DNA from: Talinum fruticosum
Taxonomy: Eukaryota; Streptophyta; Magnoliopsida; Caryophyllales; Talinaceae
Length of the DNA: 64,000 nucleotides
Direction of reading: 5' to 3'
Assembly: GCA_021018815.1 (NCBI GenBank)
Contig: JAITYX010000022.1
Span: forward strand, 496,001 to 560,000
In this document: positions 11,487 to 23,052 of the stretch, piece by piece
How the letters are laid out: every line of letters starts with the position of its first letter
How positions within the stretch are numbered: the first letter of the stretch is position 1
Translations under genes and position numbers: made by a program
Notes under the pieces: generated by a model
Databases searched by the model: none
What the model was told of the DNA's origin: nothing
What the model saw: the letters and a program-made list of their open reading frames with translations, nothing else

Positions 11487-14400
11487 ATGGACAGTGCATC
11501 TGATTTTGATCATCATCAGCTTCAACTTAGTTTTTCTGAAGCTGCAACTTTATATACAACTGCTCTCCAACCAGGTAAACTACTCCAATTCTAGTTCTTA
11601 TAGCACACCATAAAGGGGGAAATAGGTTTTTTTTTTGGTGGGGGGGAGATGGCGGGGAAGGGAGGGTTTGGGATTGGAGGCATAATAATTTACGATATTT
11701 TGAAAATGGTTTACCTATTTCTTTCTTTATTTTTTTCCTTTCTCAAATGGAGCGTAAACACCCCTCCTGAAGTATAGCAAGGATTGTCATTGATAGGCAA
11801 TTCCGACAACAATTTAGGGGAATAATATGATAAATTTACTCTGTGTTTAAAAAAATACAATGTACGCTTTTTCCACCAATCCACCCAAAAGGAAGAGGAA
11901 GGGGGATGGGGAGAGAATGTAATGGCTAGCAACACAGTTTGGTGTATGGCACAAAAAAACAGTCGTGGTATGCTATTTGATTGAGCATTAACTTAACTTT
12001 ATTAAATGGATAAATTATTACAAATTTAAATCTAAATTTATATTCTAAGATTTTCATGAAGATGTGGATGTATTATGAGGATTAAACGTAACCTATATTT
12101 AAAAACCGTTAAATATTTACCGCTCTTTTTCAAAAATAGTATTAACTACTTTTTCTTGTTGAGAAAATAGTATTAGTTACTGTTTAGAAAGAAGGAAAAT
12201 AATTTTGCGAGATATTCTACTTTAATTAATTATCATACTAGTTTAAAAAGTCCACCATATTTGATTGTTTCAACCACCCAGAAAACATAAGTAGAATACA
12301 CCAGATAGGTTATACATTATTTTTTTCACATTCAAAAAGTGTTATTTACAAGTTGATTGGACAAGGGTTCTTCTCGAACTTTTGATAACACTGATCAATA
12401 AAAGTTTTGGCGCGCGCATGAACATGATAAGTCAGTACCTACATTTTGACATACAAATATCCCCATTAAGGATACCTTCGCCCCCCAACCCCTTCTCCCT
12501 AAATAGAATTATGTGCAAAGACTTCTAAATATAGTGTTTTTATTGTGGATGAGGCGCATTTTTGGAAATACACATGCAATTGTCAATCTAAAATGTTGCA
12601 CAATGAGACAAGAGTAACCCAGTATATGAAAAAGCTCATCAAGTGATAAAAATGTTACTAACAGAAAGAAGATTGTTACAAACACAAGACCCTTCCAACC
12701 CCACAAAGCAGATAGATGATACTGCAAGGGTGGATCCACTGCGATACTTCAAGAAATATAGAGGTGGTTATGATATCACAAACAAGCACTACTGGAGTGT
12801 AAGCCCCTTCCAACCCCCCAAACACACACAATAAAAAAGGAAATCTCAAATCTCTCTGTCTCTCTCTAACTCCATTGCCCCCATTCCGCAGTCGGTCATA
12901 TTTACGGGTATTTATGGGTATGGCATTGCACTGGTATGGCTCGTTGCCGGAGCTGTCTACTCCCTCTATCTGCTGGCAAGAGTTTCCTGCAAGAGAAACA
13001 AGAACAAAAGGCTGAAAAAGAGAAGACCATGTCACAAGCAATGTTTTCTCTGCCCCGTCATCCTGTCCACAGTTTTTGCAATCCTAGCAATGTAAGCTGC
13101 TCAAACCTTTCTATACAGCTAAACTAAACATATAAAACATCCTGAGACCGGTTTGCAGTTGGAAAAGGTGGTATTTTCCATGTTATGTTGAAATATTCTG
13201 TTATGTAACATATATGCAGAATTGGATCAGGGGCTGCTTTGGGAGGGACTGCTAGATTTCATGCAAGAGCAAAGACTATAGTAAGCGTAATAATCAACAC
13301 TGCAGATCAAGCATCTAATACCATACACAATGCAACTGGAGCGATTAAGGAGATAAGTGAAACCTTACAATCAACTGAAAGCGTTGGTGATTATGGTGCT
13401 GTCGCCGCTAGCTTCTTGGCTTCTACTTCTGACAAGCTTGGTCATGAAGCTGCTGATATAGAAACACAAGCTCGGAAGAACAGGCACCTAGTTGGAAAGG
13501 GTCTGACAATCTTGTAAACATCTCTACTCCTCTCCTTTTGCTCCCTACCTACCCTTTGCTTTCTCACCTGCTCTATGTTATCCTCTTTCGTTATTTCTCA
13601 AGTCCATACAACCTCCACCCGGTTTCATCCAAGCGCATTTCTTCTGGGTTGCAGGTATCTTCTGACCGTCATCACCATATCCCTGAACCTGGCTGCTGTA
13701 ATTGCACTTTCAGGTAATGGGCATATCTCCAAACTAATTGTAGACCTGGAAAAATGGGCCATGTGGGTCGGGTTCCGGACAGGTCTATTTTTCTTTTGAG
13801 TTAATATTAGCTGATAGAATACTTACAGGGCAGTTCGTGCATAAGTGGGTGTCACTATGGGTTTTAGTCACATTCTGATCTGTGGTGATGAGTCGCTATG
13901 AGTTCAGCTTCCAGAAGCCTTATAGTCCTTTTGTTGGTAAACCGGTAAAAAAATAGTTTTCCTAGGCCTACTAAAAGGGGATATGGGTAAAAACCTAGAG
14001 CCAAACAACAGAATCCTCTGCACAAACTTAACCTCACAGTAAATGATCTCCCTGTTGCAGTTTTTGGTATCCTGAGATTTCGGCAGATACTCCACATGTA
14101 AGTAAACCTCACCTCTGAACACTTATTTGTAAAAGATTATAACCTTGCAAATGTGATTTCAGTAATTCCGCTATATTTCACAGGCTAATCATATTGTGCT
14201 GGCTCCTGACAACCCTCTGCTGGCTACTCTTTGGAGCATATTTTTTCCTCGAAAAGTAAATCTTCTGCTTACCTAACTCCTGTGGCTGTAACAATTCAAA
14301 ATTATCACGTTACTAATCAGAGACACCAATGGGTTATATATGCAGGTTCTCCGGTGATACATGTACTGCTCTTCTGGACTTCCAGCAAAATTCTGAAAAT

Positions 14401-15337
14401 AGCAGCTTGAGCTCAATTCTTCCCTGTGACGAATTGCTTTCAGCAAAATCAATCCTATTAGACATAGGAATGGGAATATATGATATCGTTGAACAGGTAA
14501 AGTTGCACACAATCAGACGAAATAAATCGCAAACATCTTCCCCAGAAAATAGGCAAAAATAATGGAAGTTGGTGATGATTCATCTTCTTACAGACAAATA
14601 AAGTCGAGCTGTGTCTGAAATGCCAAAATTATTTCTGCAGAAATGATTCAGATTTTCTTTAATTATGGATTATTATGTATAACAGGTAAATGCAAACATC
14701 TCTCTTCTAAGGAGCAACTCACTTCCACAACTCGAGTTTGTATGCAATCCTTTCTCTGGACCACCTGATTATCTGTATCAGCCAGAAAAATGTCCAACTG
14801 ATACAATTCGGATAGGAGATATCCCACAGGTAAGATGATCACAACTCACAAGTTATCAGTTCATCATACAATCAGGATGCAATGAAATATTTTCTCAAGC
14901 AAGTGAATGAATGATGATATTGCTCCCTTTTGCAGGTACTAAAATTGTTTACCTGTTCAGACACCAGCGGGACAAGCTGCAAGCAAGGAGAATTCATAAC
15001 CGCTGGTGAGTATAATGTCGTAGAAGCCTACACAACTTCAATACAAAGCCTGTTAGATGGATATCCAGAAATGGAGTCTTTGGTAGACTGTCGGCTAGTG
15101 AAGAATGCCTTCTCAGATATCCTGGTCAATCACTGCAAGCCCTTGAAGAGATATGTAAAGACAACATGGATTGCAATATTATTGCTTTCAACAGTCATGT
15201 TGGTCATGGTCCTGTTATGGGCAAGTAACACTCATCATGAGCGGAAGCATCATTTTGCAGATGGCTCTGTGAAGCCAAATGCCACAGAAGCAAATAACTT
15301 GGATCCTGAGACAGCTAAAGAAACTATCAAAAACTAG
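11487..15337 (+). CDS. Plant multi-pass transmembrane protein (At2g12400/At1g71110-like family), 10 coding exons
   Basis: Exons: 11,487-11,574; 12,665-12,798; 12,892-13,091; 13,220-13,513; 13,655-13,713; 14,061-14,097; 14,184-14,255; 14,346-14,496; 14,686-14,829; 14,936-15,337. All introns are GT-AG and phases agree, giving 526 aa. The motif YRGGYDITNKHYWS (about residues 60-74) is the hallmark I recall from this plant family of unknown biochemical role. Predicted membrane segments are about 77-102, 128-150, 240-262, 272-293 and 471-488. Between the second and third lies a helical ~90-residue loop. Between the fourth and fifth lies a ~175-residue Cys-containing domain (FSGDTCTALLDF, FTCSDTSGTSCKQGEF), giving a prominin/tweety-like layout. 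The C-terminal ~35-residue tail is polar. The first exon is the least certain: it was chosen because only this frame joins in phase to exon 2, and it encodes no signal peptide. A plasma-membrane location is inference. Confidence 0.85.
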
Positions 15338-16397
15338 ATACAGCAGAGCAAATTACAAGAACAAACAAAAAAAAGTCAGTGACAAAGAGGTATTCAGATT
15401 CTACAAGGATTTGTACAGCATCGAGGGTCACACTAAAAGGAATCTATAGATATTTCAGGACGTAAACAGCTACTATAATCTGACATGCAACATTTTTGAA
15501 GTTGCAGAATTATTCTTCTGATTCACATAATGTAGCATAGCAACTGTATAGGAAAACAAGGGGACCAACCCCATTGAAGGAATAGAAGATGTTTGCCAAC
15601 CAATTGTATTTCTATCATATCATTTTTAGAGAGCTACCTCAGTTAGGGATGCACAGTAAACTAGTCTTTTGTAGGAGATAGAAGGGCCAGAGGGAACATT
15701 AAAACCTAATGACAATGCAGAATTTGGGAAACATCAGTGTATTCATTCAGTTACTGATCACAGGGCAAAGATATTTATAATCATAGACAATCCATTGTTT
15801 CAAGTGAAATAAGAAAAATGGTTATCGCAAGAGGCACATTGCTGGCAGCAAAGACTACAATCTAAGCAAAAACCTCGATCAAGGAAAATCAGCTTGCTCA
15901 TTTGAACTGAATGGAAAAATCATCATAAGCAGAAAAACAGTGAAAAACAACCTTGTTTATGCCAATAAATTGGAAGCAAAAGAGAAATTATTTTCTGCAA
16001 GAAAACTGGATTTAGATTACAGATGAGATTGTACAGTTTGTACACAATCCATCAGGTGTTTTTTCCTTTTTTTGGGGGGTGGGGTTGCAGGTGAAATACA
16101 GACTAGTGGCTTGCGGAGAAACAAGAAGCCAGAGAATTGAAACACTGCTATTCTCAAACTCAATAAATTATTACGTTTAAACAAGCAAAAAGCAGGAACA
16201 AATCTATGCAGGAACCATAACATAGGAGAAGTATCCTTTGCATTGGACTAAATATCCAGAAATCTCATCAGGAAAACAGCGAACATATCCCAACAAGATG
16301 TTTACAAGACGTCCAAGTCAATTCCGTTACTGACTTCAGTACAACATAAAGAATCCATGAGTGGAGTGGCTATGTTGTAGAACTTTGAGCTAACACT
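15338..16397. other. Convergent intergenic/3' UTR space
   Basis: This space lies between the stop codon of the membrane-protein gene (+) and the inferred stop of the small minus-strand gene. It probably contains both 3' UTRs. There are no ORFs of interest. A G-run (TTTTTTTGGGGGGTGGGG) lies near 16,069-16,086. Confidence 0.5.
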
Positions 16398-19300
16398 TCA
16401 ACTTGAACTGCCTCCATCCTGCGAAAAGGACGTTCCTGTAGGCTGCTGTAAACATGATTATCGAGATGTCAGATTATAGGTCCAATGTTAAAAAATGATA
16501 GTAAATCAAGCACTTAGTTTAAGTTGCCTCTAAAGTCTAAATCATATTTCATGAAGGTCCATAAAACAGGTCATTCAGGTCAGGCTAATTCCCAATAAAG
16601 TTAAACGGGAATTTTTGTGTCAGGCTGAATTCGGATCAGTTTATTTCAGGTTCTATGTTATATTCAGGTTCTTTTGTTTCTCTAATAGAATTGTCAAGAA
16701 TTCCATTTAATTTTAGTCAAGCAGATTTCTGGTCAATTTAGTTCAGATGGGGCTGCTTCAAGTTTAGGTCAAAGTTGGGTACTTTGTTTAGGTACAAGTT
16801 GAGTTTGGATACAGATCCTTTTTTATTTTTCCTTGATGAGTAACCACAAGTTGTATTAAAAGACACCAAGGGGATATTCACCCATGTACAAAAGGGGAAA
16901 TTACAAAAGGTGCCATCAGGCTCTCGTGTATAATATTAATCTACAAAATGCAAAAAGGTCAAATTTGTCCCACCATTAAATACTTGATTCCAACTATTCA
17001 AAGTAATCAAAAAGGAGCTTCAAATCTTGAAAGGACATTTCTTTGCCCTCACAAATTCATCTGTTCCTTTCCTTCCAGGTACTCCACCAAATAGCCAAAA
17101 GGATCATCCTCCAAACTCCAAAAATTGATTTTTCTTCATCCTTCTTCAGCAAGCAACCAACACATCTTTGACACTAAAAGGCTGAACACAACTAACACCA
17201 TCAAGGAGAGAGCCAAATGCCAAAGCAATGAGAGCCAACGACATTGCGCAAGGAGGTGGCAGACTGATTCTTCCTCCTCAACGCACACAGAACACCTACT
17301 TGACCCATCAAACTTCTTCTTTTAAGCATGTCATCTGAGGGACTTCTGATTGGTTAATGGGGCTACAGACCTTATTTTCAGTAAACACACCTACTCAGCT
17401 ACATTGTTGGGTAAGCATAAAATATGGTGTGCTAGGCTGTGTACATCTGATCCATTTAGGTTGGTTCAGCTAGCACTGAGTCACTTCAAGGTTAACTCAA
17501 AGTTGGGTAACCTAATCTTCGGTCTGAGTCCAGGCCATCAAGTTTGGATTGAAGTCACTCTGATTGGTTAAACAGGTTCTGGTCTTAACTCAGCCAGCCA
17601 GCCAGCTAGGAGATATCTTCGCTCTGATTGGTTAGGACGGAAGTCACATCTTAACATGAATAGAACTTAGATTGGCAGATTTCCAACCCACAAACCACAA
17701 TTCATGGAAGTCAATAAATTTTGAAAACACCAGCGCAAAGTTTGTAGTATAGACAAGAATGTAATAATGTATGACTTAGAAAGCTCAATACATCAGCTCC
17801 AAAGCATGGATCACCCTTCATTGCAAAGCTCTTAGACTGTCAACGATTCAACCCCTCTTCAGCCCAAAGCATCCATTTCTCTGAACCCCAGCACAGATGG
17901 CACCATGGATGGTACCAGCATCATATCAGAGTTTGAGCCACTGGACTGGCCCTAAACAAATAGGACAAAGACAAACTTGTTCACCAAACCAGAATCCTGC
18001 CTCTCATTAGCATAGAATACCGATGGAGATGAAGATAAAAAGAACAAAGCCTAAAATAAGGGGATTCGGGAATAATCTCGGATATGGAAAATTAGTGTAT
18101 TTTAATGATATTTTTATGTTAATTTCGTATAGGATAATATGTGGTATTTTAGAAGAGTCAAAATAAAGATACTAGTAGTATTTTATCAAGATTTAGTTTC
18201 CTAGTCCATTAACATAATATTAGGTTATATATTTATAGCCTTTTATATTTTATATCTTATGTTTAGGTTTCCTAATATTAGCTAGTCTCTTAACTATATA
18301 AACCCCTTTATGTAATTGGAGAATTTAGACTATGGATAAGAATTGATATTGAGTTTTGAGTTTCTTTGTGTGAGATTAATTGGTTCCGTGTGAGCCACCC
18401 CTTTCCGTAGAAATTGCTCTCGGAGCGTCCTACACTTATCCCTTTGTAGGAATTGCTCTCAAAGTGTTCTACATCAAATTGGTATCGAGCTTTTCTATCC
18501 GAGCCGGTGTCACTTTCCTTTTCTGCTCGTTTATTCCAAAATCTCCCCACACACAAAGCCCAATTTGCTGCTGTCCATATCTTCTGGTGCTGCTGATAAA
18601 TCTTAATTTGCCCAATTTTAAGTTTTGATTCCTAAGCCAAAGTTTTGGTTCCTAAGCCAATTCTAATTCTGTTGCCCACAGATCATAAAGTTTTGATTTT
18701 TTCCCAAAAACCAAAAAAAGAAAGAAAAAAAAAGATTCTATCCTGTCACTTTTGGCTTCTGTGCTGCTGGCACTACGTACAATATAGTTGCTGTTTCTTT
18801 TCACGACATGCTCACTGTTCCCATATGTCTCTACGTTCTCCACCTTGTTTGTTGATTTGTTGTCACGGTAACACTCAAACCAGCATGGTTACTGAAGAAA
18901 GAACTTCCCTGTTAACTTTTCAAAGTTGGCACACAATTACTTACTCCCCGTCGTCTTCTAATTATCTCTTTGGATTGTTGGATAAACTTGAAGACCTTTT
19001 GTCTCAAGTACAACAATCACCCTCAAAGGCCATAGAAGATGTACTACTCACAATAAAAGGAGTATTAATCTCTGAAGCCCTCTTAAATTATACTGTGATG
19101 GTGACATTCAGGTTTTGTTTCCTTCCTTCCGGAGCTTATTCAAATCAGTGCACCTAATCCTCCTTTTGATGACCAGCCTATAAAGAAGGTCTTTAAACTA
19201 ATCGTATCATCTTATCGAACATAGATGACAAGGCTAGCCGCTCGTACAATAAGAGGCTCCATATACTTAAGATTATAGATAAGGTTAAGTCTTATCTTGT

Positions 19301-21496
19301 GATGTTAGATCTTGAATGTGATGCTTGTGTCTTGGATATTTTTCATTATCTTCTTGCATCCATTAAAGACTATCATCCATCATCCATACTTTCCCACATA
19401 CAATCTATCTTGACTGGTCTTCTTGAAGAAGCCGATGACTTCCTAGTGGAATTTATGGTTTCAATTTTATCTTGTACACCACATACTGCTCAAGTTGTCA
19501 GTAAACATGTTTTGGAGGAGGCATGTGCACTACAAGTTGGACTACTTACTCCAACTAATGAGGTCTCTCAAGTGGAGGAGAATCAAAGTAACAATAGGCA
19601 ACATGAACCACAAGGATACTTATCCTCTCATATATGTGGTAACATGGAATCAGAAGTTGAAGCTGATAATTCTATTGATATTGACCCAGATAAAGAAGAG
19701 TATCATGGTTATCCTTTTTGGGGAGATTTGGGAATAATCTCGGATATGAAAAATTAGTATATTTTAATGATATTTTTATGTTAATTTCGTATAGGATAAT
19801 ATATGGTATTTTAGAAGAGTCAAAATAAAGATATTAGTAGTATTTTATCATGATTTAGTTTCCTAGTCCATTAGGATTATATTAGGTTATATATTTATAT
19901 CCTTTTATATTTTATATCTTATGTTTAGGTTTCCTAATATTAGCTAGTCTCTTAACTATATTAACCCATTTATGTAATTGGAGAATTCAGACTATGAATA
20001 AGAATTGATAGAGTTTTGAGTTTATATGTGTGAGATTGATTGGTTTTGTGTGAGCCATCCCTTTCCGTAGGAATTGCTCTTAGAGCGTCCTACATTTATC
20101 CCTTTGCAGAAATTTCTCTCGGAGCGTTCTACATCAAATACCCTCCACAGGGAGCTTCATTTAGACTTGCAAATTTGCTTCCAATGCTCGATCACAAACC
20201 CAAATATCCACAAGCTAATAACAGGAATCTCCAAAACTATTCATATTAACAAATTTACACTAAGGATCTTAGGGCAACCTTACTAGCTCGAGCTCCTTTG
20301 TTTTTATCATTATATGTAACATATTTGATCTTCAGCTAAAATGCATCCCCACTACACAGGTTTTCCTCCACACATCAACTCTAACTTAAAGCTAACGGTC
20401 AGCAACCCGCTGCAGTAAAGGTTAAAGATGGATTTGATACAAGAGCTTATTTCTGAAAATTACCTAGATGTTAAGGTCAATTGGCCTACATGTTCCAATT
20501 TTCGAAACTCGTACATCACAGTCTGCAGCTTTCATCCTCCTTGCTCAAAGTTCAGAAACAATAATTAGGACTATTTGAACGTATTCATGATCATGAAATA
20601 AAGAAATAGGATTTTCCCTCCCTTGTCCAGATCAAAAATGCAAGGTGTCAACCAAGCATATATTCCACAACCAATGTAATTGCTTGTAACACCCACATGC
20701 ATCATTTACCAAGTCCAAAACACGCTCCCACAAATCCAGTCTTTCAACAACAGAGTATTGCACTGCATTTATACATTTACAATAAACTGTTGGGTTTCAA
20801 CTTTCAAGCATAATAAGTGGAAAAATAGCTGCATTACAAACGTGAGAAAACATGAAATAAATCAACCAAAATCATGGTCAGAGATTTCAGTTGTTATATC
20901 AAATTTTCAACCTGTGTTGCCTATGCCATCAATATAGTAATGTGTGAACAACCACTTCAAAGTCAATATCCATACCAACACAAACCACATTTTCAGAACC
21001 TTTGAAACACTCTCAATACCAGTACCTCATTCCATCACCATAATGCACCATCATTGAATAATTTGTACACTATTCCTATACAAACTCAAACAATAACTAG
21101 GCAAAAATCAAACACATAATCTATGAACATTACCTGAATACTTGACTCTTGTGGAACAGATTCGAGATTGGAAACTCTGGTTTCTAGGGCACCAAAATTG
21201 TCTTTCAACTGCAAAACAAAAAGGCAACAAAATCAAACAAAACCACTAGTTCCCGAGTAAATTGGGTAGAACCACCCCGCCCTCCCCAAAAAACCAAAAA
21301 AAAAAAAAACAGAGACTAATATTGAAATTGAAAGTGGTAAGCAAGAGATAGAGCCAGGAGGGATTATAAAGGGAAGAAGCACCTGAGCGAGGAGGAGAAA
21401 ACGATCCCTAGAAAGGTCTCGGTGGATGAAGTAAGCGACTGCACCTCCGGTGGCGAGGAAGCCCGATGTGAACCATAGAAGCCTTGTTCTCATCAT
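16398..21496 (-). CDS. Small single-pass membrane/coiled-coil protein (78 aa), 3 exons, transposon-swollen intron
   Basis: Minus-strand exons: 21,496-21,383 (starts MMRTRLLWFTSGFLATGG; a second in-frame Met follows directly), 21,208-21,134 (LKDNFGALETRVSNLES...) and 16,445-16,398 (QPTGTSFSQDGGSSS, then TGA). All phases are 0 and splice sites are GT-AG. Residues ~5-24 form a hydrophobic N-terminal anchor. Residues ~39-57 form a short heptad-like helix with RVSNLE. The tail is polar Ser/Gly. I recognise the layout (LLWF-G-(F) anchor, DL-RD, LETRVSNLES) as a small conserved plant family of unknown function, but have no name for it. The third exon lies 4.7 kb away and is short, so it is less certain. 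Intron 2 contains a LINE remnant and a PDS5-carrying retrotransposon. Mitochondrial or plastid outer membrane would be guesses. Confidence 0.65.
16830..17330 (-). mobile_element. LINE remnant: 3' end of a non-LTR retrotransposon ORF2 (zf-RVT)
   Basis: On the minus strand the translation shows CSVCVEEEESVCHLLAQC (about 17,235-17,300). This is the C-x2-C...H-x4-C zinc-binding motif at the C-terminus of plant LINE reverse transcriptases (zf-RVT). Shifted frames then give AIWWSTWKERNR and GKEMSFQDLKLLF, the usual residues just after it. Several stops and frameshifts show it is dead. It lies in intron 2 of the small minus-strand gene, in the same orientation as that gene. The 5' part of the LINE is missing. 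Confidence 0.75.
17331..18059. other. Intron sequence, nothing recognised
   Basis: Part of intron 2 of the minus-strand gene. A short local repetition (TCTGATTGGTTA near 17,347, 17,561 and 17,617, with CAGCCAGCCAGCCAGC at about 17,592) is visible. No exon or transposon terminus was recognised. Confidence 0.4.
18060..18476 (+). repeat. 5' LTR of the PDS5-carrying element
   Basis: This repeat matches the 3' copy nearly base for base across its length, for example GGGAATAATCTCGGATATG, TTTCCTAATATTAGCTAGTC and TTGTGTGAGCCA. Differences are scattered substitutions. Near the end it has a twice-repeated motif (TTCCGTAGAAATTGCTCTC... and TTTGTAGGAATTGCTCTC...), which may be an internal LTR repeat. 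The end is ...CTACATCA. The start (GGGGATTCGGG) lacks the canonical TG, so it may be mutated or the true edge may differ by a few bases. Confidence 0.8.
18480..18490 (+). other. Primer binding site (tRNA-Met type)
   Basis: TGGTATCGAGC follows the left LTR after three bases (AAT). The canonical plant Copia site is TGGTATCAGAGC, so one base is missing. Position and sequence together define the 5' LTR edge and the element's orientation. Confidence 0.75.
18885..19680 (+). pseudogene. Processed fragment of PDS5 (sister-chromatid cohesion protein) inside the LTR element
   Basis: Conceptual pieces in three shifting frames match the N-terminal region of plant PDS5 (HEAT-repeat cohesin regulator). 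They are LLDKLEDLLSQVQQSPSKA (about 18,972-19,030), LIQISAPNPPFDD...KKVFKLIVSSY (about 19,135-19,215), DDKASRSYNKRLHILK (about 19,225-19,275) and VMLDLECDACVLDIFHYLL...IKDYHPSS (about 19,298-19,385). LLEEADDFLVEFMVSIL (about 19,420-19,475) follows. In land-plant PDS5 genes this region is split by introns. Here the blocks run on without intron-like gaps, so it is a cDNA copy. At least three frameshifts and one in-frame stop make it a pseudogene. After about 19,530 the similarity fades into unrecognised acidic sequence. The name rests on motif memory, not a search. Confidence 0.75.
19720..20136 (+). repeat. 3' LTR of the PDS5-carrying element
   Basis: This is the partner of the repeat at 18,060-18,476, with the same length by my count. 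It begins after a purine-rich stretch and ends ...CTACATCA before AATAC. Clear differences from the 5' copy include TGTGGTATT/TATGGTATT, CTAGTAGTA/TTAGTAGTA and ACATAATATT/GGATTATATT. The insertion is therefore not very recent. Confidence 0.8.
20137..21133. other. Intron sequence, nothing recognised
   Basis: The proximal part of intron 2 of the minus-strand small gene. It is an ordinary AT-rich mix with short open frames of no recognisable similarity. I see no transposon ends here. Confidence 0.45.
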
Positions 21497-22453
21497 TTTC
21501 AGCTTCTTCTTCTTCCTCTTCTTCCTATGGTTTCGAGGGGGAGGGGAGAGAGCTGGACGACAAGAGGGGTGAGACAGAGAGGGGACAGAGAGGAGGAGTT
21601 CTTGGATTGCTTTATTTTTTCCATTCTACCTCTCTATTTTATTTTTTTATCTTCATTGTCATTATATTTTGCTTTAGGAACAAAACTATCATTATTTTAT
21701 CTATTTACTTAATTTTGCTGGTATATTAAACCATATCAAAATATAAACATTTATAATCAAAACTCTCCTGCATCTAAAAGACCATTTTTTTAAAGTAAAT
21801 ACATTAACAAAATCTAAAAACTCACCGACATTTTTGTCCAACTGTTGGTGTATGATATGGAGGCGAAGAATTTGGGCCTTTAATTAGCAGCTAAAGCCAT
21901 TGAAATTCAATACCATGTTTGCCAAATCCAAGAATTCCATATTCGTTTTCAAGTCTCTCATCTTTCAACTAATGTTGATAGGTTGAATCATTACAATTTT
22001 TTCCTTCGTAAATAATTATTCAAACAACTTTCAAGGTATTAATCCTCATTCCTAAACTCAAACTTGACATTTGGCACTTTCAATTTCACAAAGCAAAATA
22101 TATTTTGTAGCCTATTTTCACTTTCAATAGCTCACATGAAGGATGGGATGGAGAAGCTCGGTTGAAAAAGGAGATATAATGACTAGGATTTTAGACTCGT
22201 ATGATTTAATGTCGTTTTGCCATAAAAATCACCTCTTTTTACATTACTTCTACAATTTACCGAAAAATAAAATCGATATGTAAAAAAAAAATGGATCCGA
22301 GGGATCGCATTTAGGATCCACTCGAATCCATAATTTATCTCTTCTTTTTGATATCTCCCACTCGGGATAAGGAGATTGGATTGTAAGGAGTCATCACTCG
22401 GATTTCCCAATTTTGAATGGGTGCAAATTATTATATGCACCTGGGAGCTTTTA
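21497..22453. other. Upstream region of the small minus gene, with a possible Copia RNase H trace
   Basis: 21,497-21,610 probably holds the 5' leader of the minus-strand gene (GA/CT-rich). Between 21,885 and 22,010 the + strand reads AKAIEIQYHVCQIQEF...FQVSHLSTN. This recalls the KHIE-DYH-VR...H-PT(D)Q end of Copia RNase H, but stops and shifts prevent a firm call. A segment at about 22,315-22,385 resembles 22,945-23,015 (ACTCGA(A)TCCAT, ATCTCCCACT-GG), which suggests two relatives of one MITE family. Confidence 0.35.
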
Positions 22454-23052
22454 AAGCATTCCTAATGCACTATCCAAATTTTAGAGCATTCTTTTATTAT
22501 TATTTTTTTCATCTCCACATCCCAAATATCTCAAATTTGAATCTTTAAATAAAATATTTCCCATGGATCCCACAACTAAACATATTTAATTAATTTTTTT
22601 ATTCTATTTTGTGTTGTAATTTATTTTTATAAGTTGTGAAAAATAATTTACATAATTTTTGTTGTATCAAGTAATTATTTTATGATATTAAAAAATCTAA
22701 TTCACAATATAGTAAATTTATAACTTTCATACATTATCAAAAAGTACAATACCAAAGTTCGATAGTAAATTTATAACTTCCACACATTATCAACAAATAT
22801 AATAATAAAGTTCGATTAAAAAATCAACTTTAAAAATATATAATTAATTTTTAATTTTCACTCACACTATTAAAAAATAGATTTTTTCTTAAAAAACGCA
22901 CATATAATATTCAATTCTTAATTAAACGTCCAAAAATTTTACTTGAGATCTACTCGATCCATTTTTTATTTCTCCTCCCAGGGATCTCCCACTAGGAGGA
23001 TGAGATGAGGATCTCAAGCCCCACTTTTGGAGATCCTCCATTGTGGATGCTC
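22454..23052. mobile_element. Candidate Tourist-like (PIF/Harbinger) MITE
   Basis: The right end reads ...CCATTGTGGATGCTC, reverse complement GAGCATCCACAATGG, a terminal sequence familiar from plant Tourist-like MITEs. The left end AAGCATTCCTAATGC is a degraded match. Both ends abut TTA (22,451-22,453 and 23,053-23,055), the target duplication of PIF/Harbinger elements. The interior is non-coding and AT-rich. The length of ~600 bp is long but possible. Confidence 0.5.

Larger units (their letters stand above)
18060..20136 (+). mobile_element. Non-autonomous LTR retrotransposon carrying a PDS5 gene fragment
   Basis: Two direct repeats of about 417 bp (18,060-18,476 and 19,720-20,136) bound a ~1.24 kb interior. 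Just inside the left repeat is TGGTATCGAGC (18,480-18,490), one gap from TGGTATCAGAGC, the initiator-tRNA-Met primer site usual in plant Copia elements. Just inside the right repeat is a purine-rich TTGGGGAGATT that could serve as the polypurine tract. Flanks AATAA (18,055-18,059) and AATAC (20,137-20,141) suggest a 5-bp target duplication with one change. There is no gag, protease, RT or integrase. Instead the interior holds a decayed PDS5 cDNA. Mobilisation would have needed proteins in trans. It sits in intron 2 of the small minus-strand gene, antisense to it. Confidence 0.8.

Noticed and set aside
18308..18628. ORFs of ~82 codons on both strands at the left end of the retrotransposon
   Set aside because: They are chance frames across the LTR and primer site; the 3' LTR has a similar but disrupted frame.
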